Origin: Streptomyces spiroverticillatus
GTDB taxonomy: Bacteria; Actinomycetota; Actinomycetes; Streptomycetales; Streptomycetaceae
Direction of reading: 5' to 3'
DNA: 64,000 bases
NCBI GenBank assembly: GCA_014650415.1
Contig: BMUX01000002.1
Span: 558,001-622,000, forward strand
Positions 43,128 to 51,504 of the stretch are shown here, piece after piece (the first letter of the stretch is position 1; each line of letters begins with the position of its first letter). The notes beneath the pieces were generated by a model, which worked only from the letters and a program-made list of their open reading frames with translations, was not told where the DNA came from and did not search any database. A program made the translations under genes and the position numbers.

Positions 43128-44165
43128 ATGACCGCACGGCTAGCCGACATCGCAGCCCAGGCGGGGGTCAGCGAAGCGACGGTCAGCCGGGTCCTGAACG
43201 GCAAGCCCGGTGTTGCCTCGGGCACCCGCGAATCCGTACTCGCCGCACTCGACGTCCTCGGGTACGAGCGCCCGGTCCGGCTGCGCCGGCTGAGCGCGGG
43301 CCTCGTCGGGCTGATAACCCCCGAACTGGAAAACCCGATCTTCCCGGCGCTCGCCCAGGTGATAGGGCAGGCGCTGACCCGCCAGGGCTACACCCCGGTG
43401 CTCGCCACCCAGACCCCCGGCGGCTCCACCGAGGACGAGCTGACGGAAATGCTGGTGGCCCGGGGCGTCTCCGGCATCATCTTCGTCTCCGGACTGCACG
43501 CCGACACCACCGCCGACATGCAGCGCTACGAGCAGCTGCGCGCCCAGGGCGTGCCCTTCGTCCTGGTCGACGGCTTCTCGCCCAAGGTGCAGGCCCCCTT
43601 CATCTCGCCGGACGACCGGGCGGCCATGCGGCTCGCGGTCACGCATCTCGCGGCGCTCGGGCACACCCGGATCGGTCTGGCGGTGGGGCCGAAGCGGTTC
43701 GTGCCCGTGCTGCGCAAGATCGAGGGCTTCCGGGCGATCATGCAGGAGCGGCTGGGGCTGTCGGCGGAGGAGGCCGAGGAGCTGATCCAGCACTCGCTCT
43801 ACACCCTGGAGGGCGGGCAGGCGGCCGCCTCCGCGCTGATCGAGCGGGGCTGCACGGCGATCGTGTGCGCGAGCGACATGATGGCGCTCGGCGCGATACG
43901 GGCCGCGCGGCGGCTCGGCCTGGAGGTGCCGAAGGACGTGTCGGTGGTCGGGTTCGACGACTCGCCGCTCATAGCGTTCACCGACCCGCCGCTGACGACC
44001 ATCCGCAAACCGGTGACGGCCATGGGCCAGGCGGCCGTACGGGCCCTGCTCGAAGAGGTCGGCGGGACGCCCGCGCCGCACAGCGAATTCGTCTTCCACC
44101 CGGAGCTGGTCGTGCGGGGATCGACGGCTTCGGGCCCCCGGCAGTTCCCCGACGGTTCCCCGTGA
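43128..44165 (+). CDS. malR: LacI family maltose regulator MalR
   Basis: A 345-residue LacI-type repressor. The helix-turn-helix is RLADIAAQAGVSEATVSRVL, followed by a sugar-binding core (ENPIFPALAQVIGQAL, SGIIFVSGLHAD, FDDSPLIAFTDPPLTT). ATG 43128 is preferred over GTG 43083, which lies inside the glucosidase gene. It is the likely master repressor of malEFG and the amylolytic genes through CTTGC operators. Its paralogue at 34648 is nearly colinear, so which of the two is the orthologue of S. coelicolor MalR needs a tree; position near malE favours this one. Confidence 0.9.
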   Translation: MTARLADIAAQAGVSEATVSRVLNGKPGVASGTRESVLAALDVLGYERPVRLRRLSAGLVGLITPELENPIFPALAQVIGQALTRQGYTPVLATQTPGGSTEDELTEMLVARGVSGIIFVSGLHADTTADMQRYEQLRAQGVPFVLVDGFSPKVQAPFISPDDRAAMRLAVTHLAALGHTRIGLAVGPKRFVPVLRKIEGFRAIMQERLGLSAEEAEELIQHSLYTLEGGQAAASALIERGCTAIVCASDMMALGAIRAARRLGLEVPKDVSVVGFDDSPLIAFTDPPLTTIRKPVTAMGQAAVRALLEEVGGTPAPHSEFVFHPELVVRGSTASGPRQFPDGSP

Positions 44166-44254
44166 GTGCGTAGTACCTGAGTCGTAGACCGGGCAGGCGG
44201 GACCCCTCCGAGGGATGATCGTGCGCGGATAACGATCTGGCAGACTCTCGTGCC

Positions 44255-45190
44255 ATGGGTGAAGCGACGACGAGATCCGAGGCAGGCCAGGAGGCAGGCC
44301 CCGACCAGGGCAGGCGTGCCACCATCCCGTCACCCCAGGTGAGCGCGGAGGGTACCGGCGCGTCCGGTCCTGCTTCGTCCGGTCGCCTCGCCCGGACCGG
44401 CCGTGCCGTCGTCGCACTGGCCGGGCGGGTGCGGACGCCCCGGCGGCCGCGCATCTGGTTCGAGATCCTGCTGATCCTCGTCAGCTACTGGATCTACTCG
44501 ATGATCCGCAACGCCGTCCCCGAGCAGAAGGCGAAGGCGCTCGCCAACGCCGACTGGATCTGGAAGGTCGAGAACGACCTCGGGATCGCCGTCGAGAAGA
44601 CGATCAACCATGCGGTCGACTCCGTGACCTGGCTGATCGTGGGGATGAACTACTACTACGCGACGTTGCACTTCATCGTGACGATCGGCGTGCTGGTGTG
44701 GCTGTACCGGTGGCAGCCGGGGCGATACGCGGCGGCGCGGACGATCCTGTTCGCGACGACCGGTGTCGCGCTGGTCGGCTACTACCTGTACCCGCTGGCG
44801 CCGCCGCGGCTCATGAACGGCGGCGGGTTCGTCGACACCGTGCTGGTGCACCACACGTGGGGGTCGATGGCCTCCGGCGACCTCAAGCACATGTCGAACC
44901 AGTACGCGGCGATGCCGTCGATGCACATCGGGTGGTCGACGTGGTGCGGGCTGACGATCTTCTTCCTGGCGTCGGCGCCGTGGGCGCGGATTCTGGGGCT
45001 GCTGTACCCGACGCTCACCCTGGTGGTCATCGTCGCCACCGCCAACCACTTCTGGCTGGACGCGGTGGGGGGGCTGCTGTGCCTCTCCTTCGGGTATGCG
45101 GTGGCCTATGCGTGGTACGGGTCCTTGCCCCACCGCCTCCCGAAACTGGTCTCCGCCACGGGCCGGGGCCTTCTACCGGCGAGGGCGTAG
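44255..45190 (+). CDS. PAP2-superfamily (inositolphosphotransferase-like) membrane protein
   Basis: A 311-residue membrane protein. After a 65-residue Ser/Gly-rich cytoplasmic N terminus come about six hydrophobic helices. Motifs typical of the PAP2_3/Aur1-Ipt1 group are NYYYATLHFIVT, YPLAPPRL, MPSMHIGWSTW (first catalytic His) and ANHFWLDAVGG (second His and Asp). It probably transfers or removes lipid-linked phosphate groups at the membrane. ATG 44255 has no visible Shine-Dalgarno and may be leaderless. Downstream lies repeat DNA. Confidence 0.88.
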   Translation: MGEATTRSEAGQEAGPDQGRRATIPSPQVSAEGTGASGPASSGRLARTGRAVVALAGRVRTPRRPRIWFEILLILVSYWIYSMIRNAVPEQKAKALANADWIWKVENDLGIAVEKTINHAVDSVTWLIVGMNYYYATLHFIVTIGVLVWLYRWQPGRYAAARTILFATTGVALVGYYLYPLAPPRLMNGGGFVDTVLVHHTWGSMASGDLKHMSNQYAAMPSMHIGWSTWCGLTIFFLASAPWARILGLLYPTLTLVVIVATANHFWLDAVGGLLCLSFGYAVAYAWYGSLPHRLPKLVSATGRGLLPARA

Positions 45191-45240
45191 CGGCTCGCGG
45201 AGCAGTGAGGGCTCTTGCGGGCCCACGTGCTTCTCACGGG

Positions 45241-45392
45241 GTGGGATGGTTGCTGTTCAATCCGGGGGCGCTGCCCCCGGACCCCCGGTTTCGCCCCAGC
45301 CCCGCCCCTTCACCTAAACCCGCGGGGCAATTGCACGGTTCCGTGCGGGTGCGTCGTGGCTGGGCGCACAGTTCCCCGCGCCCCTGAAGGCA
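45241..45392 (+). repeat. Streptomyces-type intergenic repeat, copy B3
   Basis: Starts with the CCGGGGGCGCTGCCCCCGG hairpin (45262-45280), continues CGCCCCAGCCCCGCCCCTTC, ACCTAAACCCGCGGGGCAAT, TGCACGGTTCCGTGCGGG and ends AGTTCCCCGCGCCCCTGAAG. From 45290 it is the near-exact reverse complement of 37561-37662. The 361-bp gap 45191-45551 otherwise holds nothing recognisable. Confidence 0.9.
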
Positions 45393-45551
45393 TGCCCTCC
45401 GGGCAGCCATCGCCTGCCCCTCACTCTCCCTCGCCCAGCCCCCGCGCCGGACGCAGGTCCGAAGAGCCCCCGGCCAGCCCCGTACCCCGAAGCCCCCGCC
45501 CGACTAGGCTCGGAAGCCGTACCCCCACCGCCCACCGCCCAAGGGACCCGC

Positions 45552-48542
45552 ATGACCGTGCCAGGCCGCCGCAGCAGCACCTTCACCCGCCTCATCCGGC
45601 ACGGCTTCACCGACCCCGCCACCGCCGAGCGGCTCCTCGCCGAGGACTCCCTCGCCCTCGTGCGCAACGACCCCGTCCTCCTCGACGCCCTCGGTGCGAC
45701 CGCCGACCCCGACCTCGCCCTGCGCGGCCTCGTCCGCCTCGCCGAGGCACAGGCCGACGAGGCGCAGCGGCACGAGTTCCTGCGGACGCTCGTGTCGGCG
45801 AAGCCCTTGCGGGACCGGCTGCTGGGAGTGATGGGCGCGTCCGAGGCCCTGGCCGACCACCTCGCCCGCCACCCCGGCGACTGGCACGCCCTCCTCACGT
45901 ACGAGGCCGCCGACCTGCACCCCGGGGTGGAGGAGTTCGAGCGGCACCTCGCCGTCGCCGAGGACCCGGTCGCCCTGCGCGTCGCCTACCGCCGGTGTCT
46001 GCTGTCGATAGCGGCACGGGACGTCTGCGGGACGACAGATGTGGCGGAGACGGCCGCCGAGCTGGCGGACCTCGCGACGGCCACCCTCCGCGCCGCCCTC
46101 GCCATCGCCCGCCGCGCCGCCCCCGACGACGACGCCATGTGCCGCCTCGCGGTGATCGCCATGGGCAAGTGCGGCGGCCACGAACTGAACTACGTCTCCG
46201 ACGTGGACGTGATCTTCGTCGGCGAGGCGATCGACGGCGTCGACGAGGACAAGGCGATGCGCGCCGCGACCCGCCTCGCCTCGCACCTCATGCGGATCTG
46301 CTCGGAGACCACCGTCGAGGGGACCATCTGGCCGGTCGACGCGAACCTCCGCCCGGAGGGGCGCAACGGGCCGCTCGTCCGCAGCCTCTCCAGCCATGTC
46401 GCGTACTACCACCGCTGGGCGAAGACCTGGGAGTTCCAGGCCCTGCTGAAAGCCCGCCCGGTGGCCGGCGACCTCTCCCTCGGCGAGGAGTACGTCGAGG
46501 CGCTCTCCCCCATGGTCTGGCAGGCCGCCGAGCGCGAGAACTTCGTCACCGACGTGCAGAAGATGCGCCGCCGGGTCGTCGACAACATCCCGGCGGGGCA
46601 GGCGGAGCGCGAGCTGAAGCTCGGTCCGGGCGGCCTGCGGGACGTCGAATTCGCCGTACAGCTCCTGCAGTTGGTGCACGGGCGCAGTGACGCCTCGCTC
46701 CACAGCGGTACGACGCTCGAAGCGCTGCAGGCGCTCGCCGCCGGGGGGTACGTCGGCCGGGCGGACGCCGCCCAGCTCGACGCGGCGTACCGCTTCCTGC
46801 GCAAGATGGAGCACCGTATCCAGCTCTACCGGCTGCGCCGCACCCACCTCGTCCCCGAGGACGAGACCGACCTGCGCCGCCTGGGCCGTTCGCTGGGCCT
46901 GCGCGGGGAGCCGGTGACCGAACTCCAGCAGGCGTGGCGCCGGCACGCCTCCGTGGTCCGCCGCCTGCACGAGAAGCTCTTCTACCGGCCGCTGCTGGAC
47001 GCCGTTGCCCAACTCGCCCCGGGCGAGGCCCGGTTGAGCCCGCGCGCGGCGGGCCAGCGCCTCCAGGCCCTGGGCTACGCGGACCCCGTCGGCGCCCTCC
47101 GCCACCTCGAAGCCCTCTCCTCCGGCGTCACCCGCAAGGCCGCCATCCAGCGCACCCTGCTCCCCGTCCTCCTCGGCTGGTTCGCGGACTCCGCCGACCC
47201 GGACGCGGGCCTGCTGGGCTTCCGCAAAGTCTCCGACGCGCTCGGCAAGACCCCGTGGTACCTGCGGCTCCTCCGCGACGAGGGCGCGGCCGCCGAAAAC
47301 CTCGCCCGCGTCCTGTCCGCCGGCCGTCTCGCACCCGACCTCCTCCTGCGCGCCCCCGAGGCCGTCGCCATCCTCGGCGACCCCAAGGGCCTCAACCCGC
47401 GCACCCGCGAACACCTGGAGCAGGAGGTCCTGGCGGCGGTGGGCCGCGCGGACGGCGCGGAAGCCGCCGTCGCCGCCGCGCGCGGCGTACGGCGCAGGGA
47501 ACTGTTCCGCACCACGGCCGCCGACATCATCGGCTCGTACGGTACGGAGGACAGCCCGGCGGAATCCGACCCCGGCGCGCTGGTCGACCGGGTCGGCGGC
47601 GCGGTCACCGCACTCAACGCGGCCACGCTCGCCGGGGCCCTGCGCGCGGCGGTCCGCGCCCAGTGGGGCGACGAACTCCCCACCCGCTTCACGGTGATCG
47701 GGATGGGCCGCTTCGGCGGCCATGAACTGGCCTACGGCTCCGACGCGGACGTCCTCTTCGTCCACGAACCCCGCGAGGGCGTCGACGACCACGAGGCGGC
47801 GCAGGCCGCCAACAAGGTCGTCACCGAGATGCGCCGTCTCCTCCAACTCCCCACCTCGGACCCGCCGTTGCTGATCGACGCGGACCTGCGCCCGGAGGGC
47901 AAGAGCGGCCCGATGGTCCGCTCCCTGAAGTCGTACGAGGCCTACTACCGCCGCTGGTCCCTGGTCTGGGAGAGCCAGGCCCTGCTCCGCGCCGAGCCGA
48001 TGGCGGGCGACGTGGACCTCGGCCGCCGCTTCATCGAGCTGATCGACCCGCTGCGCTACCCGGCGGAGGGCCTGGGCGACGACGCGGTCCGCGAGATCCG
48101 CCGCCTCAAGGCCCGTATGGAATCGGAACGCATGCCCCGTGGCGCCGATCCCACCCTGCACACGAAACTCGGCCGGGGCGGCCTGAGCGACGTCGAATGG
48201 ACCGTCCAGCTCCTCCAGATGCAACACGGCTGGGCCGAACCGGGCCTGCGCACGACCCGCACCCGCGAGGCCCTGCGCGCGGCGCACGCGGCGGGCCTGA
48301 TCCCGACCGAGGAGGCGTCGATCCTCGACGACGCGTGGGTCCTGGCCTCCCGCGTCCGCAACGGAGTCATGCTGGTCCGGGGTCGGGCGGGCGACACGTT
48401 CCCCTCCGACGGCCGTGAACTGGCGGCGATGGGACGCTACTTGGGCTACGGGGAGGGGCACGTGGGCGAAATGCTGGACGACTACCGGCGCATTACCCGC
48501 CGGGCAAGGGCGGTCATGGAGGACCTCTTCTACGGGGCGTAG
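45552..48542 (+). CDS. glnE: Bifunctional glutamine synthetase adenylyltransferase/deadenylase GlnE
   Basis: A 996-residue enzyme that attaches AMP to, and removes it from, Tyr397 of GlnA, tuning nitrogen assimilation. Two nucleotidyltransferase domains are visible: an N-terminal one with AMGKCGGHELNYVSDVDVIF near residues 203-222 (deadenylation half) and a C-terminal one with GMGRFGGHELAYGSDADVLF near 716-735 (adenylylation half). Each is followed by a GlnD-like PII-uridylyl helical region (ERELKLGPGGLRDVEF and TLHTKLGRGGLSDVEW). Both D-x-D metal sites are intact. The ATG at 45552 follows AAGGGA. Its substrate GlnA is encoded 42 kb upstream. Confidence 0.97.
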   Translation: MTVPGRRSSTFTRLIRHGFTDPATAERLLAEDSLALVRNDPVLLDALGATADPDLALRGLVRLAEAQADEAQRHEFLRTLVSAKPLRDRLLGVMGASEALADHLARHPGDWHALLTYEAADLHPGVEEFERHLAVAEDPVALRVAYRRCLLSIAARDVCGTTDVAETAAELADLATATLRAALAIARRAAPDDDAMCRLAVIAMGKCGGHELNYVSDVDVIFVGEAIDGVDEDKAMRAATRLASHLMRICSETTVEGTIWPVDANLRPEGRNGPLVRSLSSHVAYYHRWAKTWEFQALLKARPVAGDLSLGEEYVEALSPMVWQAAERENFVTDVQKMRRRVVDNIPAGQAERELKLGPGGLRDVEFAVQLLQLVHGRSDASLHSGTTLEALQALAAGGYVGRADAAQLDAAYRFLRKMEHRIQLYRLRRTHLVPEDETDLRRLGRSLGLRGEPVTELQQAWRRHASVVRRLHEKLFYRPLLDAVAQLAPGEARLSPRAAGQRLQALGYADPVGALRHLEALSSGVTRKAAIQRTLLPVLLGWFADSADPDAGLLGFRKVSDALGKTPWYLRLLRDEGAAAENLARVLSAGRLAPDLLLRAPEAVAILGDPKGLNPRTREHLEQEVLAAVGRADGAEAAVAAARGVRRRELFRTTAADIIGSYGTEDSPAESDPGALVDRVGGAVTALNAATLAGALRAAVRAQWGDELPTRFTVIGMGRFGGHELAYGSDADVLFVHEPREGVDDHEAAQAANKVVTEMRRLLQLPTSDPPLLIDADLRPEGKSGPMVRSLKSYEAYYRRWSLVWESQALLRAEPMAGDVDLGRRFIELIDPLRYPAEGLGDDAVREIRRLKARMESERMPRGADPTLHTKLGRGGLSDVEWTVQLLQMQHGWAEPGLRTTRTREALRAAHAAGLIPTEEASILDDAWVLASRVRNGVMLVRGRAGDTFPSDGRELAAMGRYLGYGEGHVGEMLDDYRRITRRARAVMEDLFYGA

Positions 48543-48548
48543 GGCACT

Positions 48549-48661
48549 GCGGCTGCGCGCGTCCGGTGCTTGAGGGTGCGGGCGGGGGCCGATGCCGGGG
48601 TGGGCCCGGAGCGGGCGGGCCGCCCCCTTGCCCGCCCGTCCCGCCCCCGGGGGGCGGCGGG
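48549..48661. repeat. GC-rich dispersed repeat, copy A3 (truncated)
   Basis: GCGGCTGCGCGCGTCCGG, then GGTGCGGGCGGG, CCGATGCCGGGGTGGGCCCG and CCGCCCCCTTGCCCGCCCG, ending with CCCGCCCCCGGGGGGCGG. The CCCCGCCGCCCAAGGGG half present in the other copies is missing. It lies between convergent glnE and the DinB gene and could act as a terminator. Confidence 0.8.
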
Positions 48662-49180
48662 CTAGGCCCCCACCACCCCGTCGATTCCCTCCCGGAGGAG
48701 GTCCGCGTGGCCGTTGTGACGGGCGTACTCATGGATCAGGTGCAGCATGACGAGCCGCAAGGAAACGTCCTCGCCCCACCGCGGCTGATACCCCGTCACA
48801 TCCAGCGACTCCGCTCCCCGCTCGATGCGCCGCGCCTCCTCCACCTCCGCCTCCCAGGCCGCGAACGCCTCCGCCCGGGTCGCCCCCGTCGCGTCGTACG
48901 CCTCCTGGTAGTCCTGCTTCTCCGACCAGACGAAGGGCAGGTCGCTCTCCCCCGCGATGACCCGCCGGAACCACGTCCGCTCGACCTCCGCCATGTGCCG
49001 CACGAGCCCCAGCAGCGACAGCGTCGACGGCGGCATCGACTGCGTCCTCAGCTGCTCGTCCGTCAGCCCCTCGCACTTCATCGCGAGGGTCGCCCGGTGG
49101 AAGTCCAGAAACGTACGCAGCATCTCCCGCTCATCACCCCGCAGGGGAGGCGCGGGCCGCTCGGTCCCGGTGTTCACCAC
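48662..49180 (-). CDS. DinB superfamily (DUF664) protein
   Basis: A 172-residue four-helix protein of the DinB/DUF664 type: MLRTFLDFHRATLAMKCEGL, SLLGLVRHMAEVERTWF, and MLHLIHEYARHNGHADLL. His in LVRHMAEVE and HEYARHNGHAD are the expected metal ligands. Relatives include thiol-dependent S-transferases, and in actinobacteria mycothiol-linked enzymes. GTG 49180 (or 49177) follows GAGGGGGG. It is 10 bp downstream of the methyltransferase gene, so the two form an operon. Specific substrate unknown. Confidence 0.88.
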   Translation of the reverse strand: MVNTGTERPAPPLRGDEREMLRTFLDFHRATLAMKCEGLTDEQLRTQSMPPSTLSLLGLVRHMAEVERTWFRRVIAGESDLPFVWSEKQDYQEAYDATGATRAEAFAAWEAEVEEARRIERGAESLDVTGYQPRWGEDVSLRLVMLHLIHEYARHNGHADLLREGIDGVVGA

Positions 49181-49190
49181 GAAACCCCCC

Positions 49191-49928
49191 TCAGCCCTTG
49201 GTCGACCGCAGGACGAGCGTGTGGAACCCGAAGCTGTCCCGGTACACGCGCAGCCACTCCGTCCGGTGCGCCGCGGACGACTCCAGCGCCTCCGCCGCGT
49301 CCGGGTGCTCAGGGTTGTTGACGGCCCACTCCGCGAGCGACCCCGTCCAGTGCCACTCGTAGTCGTCCAGCTCGTGCCGCGTGCTGAGGTGCCCGTACAC
49401 GGGAACCCACCCGTCGGCGACGATGTTCTCCACGGTGGTCGCCAGGTCCTCGTACTCACCGAGCATCTCGACGGCCTCGGCGGTCGGCTCGGTCAGCCAG
49501 TACGCGTCACCGACGACGACCGCGCCGCCCGGCGCGAGGTGCTTGCGCGCGGCGGCGAGAGTGCCGAGAACCCCACCGAAGGCATGCGTGGCCCCCACAC
49601 TGAGGACGACATCGAATGCCCCGTCGAGGGTGGCATTGGCGGCGTCGCCGACATGCAGCTCCAGCCGGTCCCCCACCCCGCGCGCGACGGCCTGCGCCCG
49701 CGCCTCCTCCAGGGCGTTCGCCGCGATGTCGACACCGACGGCGGTCGCCCCGGGGTTCGCCTCCAGCGCCCTGATCAGCCATTCCGCCTGGCCGCAGCCG
49801 AGGTCGAGAAGGCGCGCGCCGTCGCGCACGACTGCGCGGTCGAGCACTCTGCGTACGGCCGAGTCGTCAAGCGGCGCCGCGATGGGGTGGTGCACGTGTG
49901 CCAGCTGTGACTTAAGTGAACGTTCCAT
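49191..49928 (-). CDS. SAM-dependent class I methyltransferase
   Basis: A 245-residue cytoplasmic methyltransferase. The SAM-binding motif I is LLDLGCGQAEWLIRAL, the acidic loop after the second strand is AVGVDIAANAL, and FDVVLSVGATHAFGG lies at motif IV. The C-terminal part is rich in aromatic residues (YEWHWTGSLAEWA), presumably the substrate pocket. The ATG at 49928 gives MERSLKSQLAHVHHPIAAPL, with no strong ribosome-binding site. Substrate unknown. Co-transcribed with the DinB gene. Confidence 0.9.
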   Translation of the reverse strand: MERSLKSQLAHVHHPIAAPLDDSAVRRVLDRAVVRDGARLLDLGCGQAEWLIRALEANPGATAVGVDIAANALEEARAQAVARGVGDRLELHVGDAANATLDGAFDVVLSVGATHAFGGVLGTLAAARKHLAPGGAVVVGDAYWLTEPTAEAVEMLGEYEDLATTVENIVADGWVPVYGHLSTRHELDDYEWHWTGSLAEWAVNNPEHPDAAEALESSAAHRTEWLRVYRDSFGFHTLVLRSTKG

Positions 49929-50012
49929 TCGCGCAGGGTCTCACTCCCGCAGACCCGCCGCATCCGCTTATTCCCCCAACGGACGCGACGGGCACGGAAG
50001 TTCTGCGTACCC

Positions 50013-51374
50013 CTACAGAACGGGCAGGTTCTTCCGCAGCTCGAAGGCGGTGACCTCGGAGCGGTACTCCTCCCACTCCTGCTTCTTGTTGCGCAGGAAG
50101 AAGTCGAAGACGTGCTCGCCCAGCGTCTCGGCGACCAGCTCGCTGCGCTCCATGAGCGCAATCGCCTCGCCGAGGTTCTGCGGGAGGGGCTCGATGCCCA
50201 TCGCGCGGCGCTCGGCGTCCGAGAGCGCCCAGACGTCGTCGTCGGCGCCCGGCGGAAGCTCGTACCCCTCCTCGATGCCCTTGAGGCCGGCGGCGAGCAG
50301 GACCGCGTAGGTCAGGTAGGGGTTCGCGCCGGAGTCGATCGACCGGACCTCGACCCGCGAGGACCCGGTCTTGCCGGGCTTGTACATGGGGACGCGGATG
50401 AGGGCGGAGCGGTTGTTGTGTCCCCAGCAGATGTACGAGGGGGCCTCGCCGCCGGAGCCAGCCGTCCGCGCCGAACCGCCCCAGATCCTCTTGTACGAGT
50501 TGACCCACTGGTTGGTGACGGCGGAGATCTCGGCGGCGTGCTTCAGCAGGCCCGCGATGAACGACCGTCCGACCTTGGAGAGTTGGTACTCGGCGCCCGA
50601 CTCGTAGAAGGCGTTCCGGTCGCCCTCGAAGAGCGAGAGATGCGTGTGCATGCCGGAGCCCGGGAACTCGCTGAACGGCTTCGGCATGAAGGTCGCCTGC
50701 ACGCCCTGCTCCAGCGCGACCTGCTTCATGACCAGGCGGAAGGTCATGATGTTGTCGGCCGTCGACAGCGCGTCCGCGTACCGCAGGTCGATCTCCTGCT
50801 GGCCCGGCGCACCCTCGTGGTGGCTGAACTCGACCGAGATCCCCATCGATTCGAGCATGGTGATCGCCTGCCGCCGGAAGTCCATTCCGACGTTCTGCGG
50901 GGTGTGGTCGAAGTAGCCGGAGTTGTCGGCGGGGACGGGCTTGGACCCGTCCAGCGGCTTGTCCTTGAGCAGGAAGAACTCGATCTCGGGGTGGGTGTAG
51001 AAGGTGAACCCGAGGTCGGAGGTCTTGTTCAGGATGCGCTTGAGCACGTAGCGCGGGTCGGCGAAGGACGGCGAGCCGTCCGGCATGAGGATGTCGCAGA
51101 ACATCCGCGCCGTGCCGGGGGCCTCCGCGCGCCACGGGAGGATCTGGAAGGTGCTGGGGTCCGGCTTGGCGATCATGTCGGACTCGTAGACCCGGGCGAA
51201 CCCCTCGATGGCGGAGCCGTCGAACCCGATGCCCTCGTCGAAGGCCTGCTCCAGCTCGGCCGGCGCCACCGCGACCGATTTCAGGAAGCCGAGCACATCG
51301 GTGAACCACAGGCGCACGAAGCGGATGTCACGCTCCTCCAGGGTACGGAGCACGAATTCCTGCTGCTTGTCCAT
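50013..51374 (-). CDS. glnA2: Glutamine synthetase-like GlnA2 (probable gamma-glutamylpolyamine synthetase)
   Basis: A 453-residue GSI-fold enzyme: GFDGSAIEGFARVYESDM, the metal-binding HPEIEFFLLK, SGMHTHLSLFEG, HNNRSALIRVP and DSGANPYLTYAVLLAAGL. The segment aligned with the GlnA adenylylation site reads DDDVWALSDAER, with Trp where GlnA has Tyr397, so GlnE cannot modify it. In S. coelicolor the equivalent gene (SCO2241, by my recollection) makes gamma-glutamylated polyamines, not glutamine. ATG 51374 (MDKQQEFVLRTLEE) follows GGAAG; an ATG at 51392 is also in frame. A partial GlnR-like site lies at 51434-51471. Confidence 0.92.
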   Translation of the reverse strand: MDKQQEFVLRTLEERDIRFVRLWFTDVLGFLKSVAVAPAELEQAFDEGIGFDGSAIEGFARVYESDMIAKPDPSTFQILPWRAEAPGTARMFCDILMPDGSPSFADPRYVLKRILNKTSDLGFTFYTHPEIEFFLLKDKPLDGSKPVPADNSGYFDHTPQNVGMDFRRQAITMLESMGISVEFSHHEGAPGQQEIDLRYADALSTADNIMTFRLVMKQVALEQGVQATFMPKPFSEFPGSGMHTHLSLFEGDRNAFYESGAEYQLSKVGRSFIAGLLKHAAEISAVTNQWVNSYKRIWGGSARTAGSGGEAPSYICWGHNNRSALIRVPMYKPGKTGSSRVEVRSIDSGANPYLTYAVLLAAGLKGIEEGYELPPGADDDVWALSDAERRAMGIEPLPQNLGEAIALMERSELVAETLGEHVFDFFLRNKKQEWEEYRSEVTAFELRKNLPVL

Positions 51375-51433
51375 TTTCACTTCCATTCTCACTGGTCAGG
51401 CCGCCTGCTCCCGCGCCTCGGGACACAATCGGG

Positions 51434-51471
51434 GCTTCCAGCATCCCACCACACGGTTTCGCGCAGGTTGC
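51434..51471 (-). promoter_or_regulatory. Weak GlnR-like site upstream of glnA2
   Basis: On the coding strand: GCAAC-n6-GAAAC-n6-GTGGG-n6-GAAGC, correct 11-bp periodicity. The first two half-sites match GlnR well and the last two poorly. It is 60-97 bp upstream of the start codon. Confidence 0.4.
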
Positions 51472-51504
51472 GCAGTGCCCCTCGTACCGGGGAAAGAATC
51501 GTGC

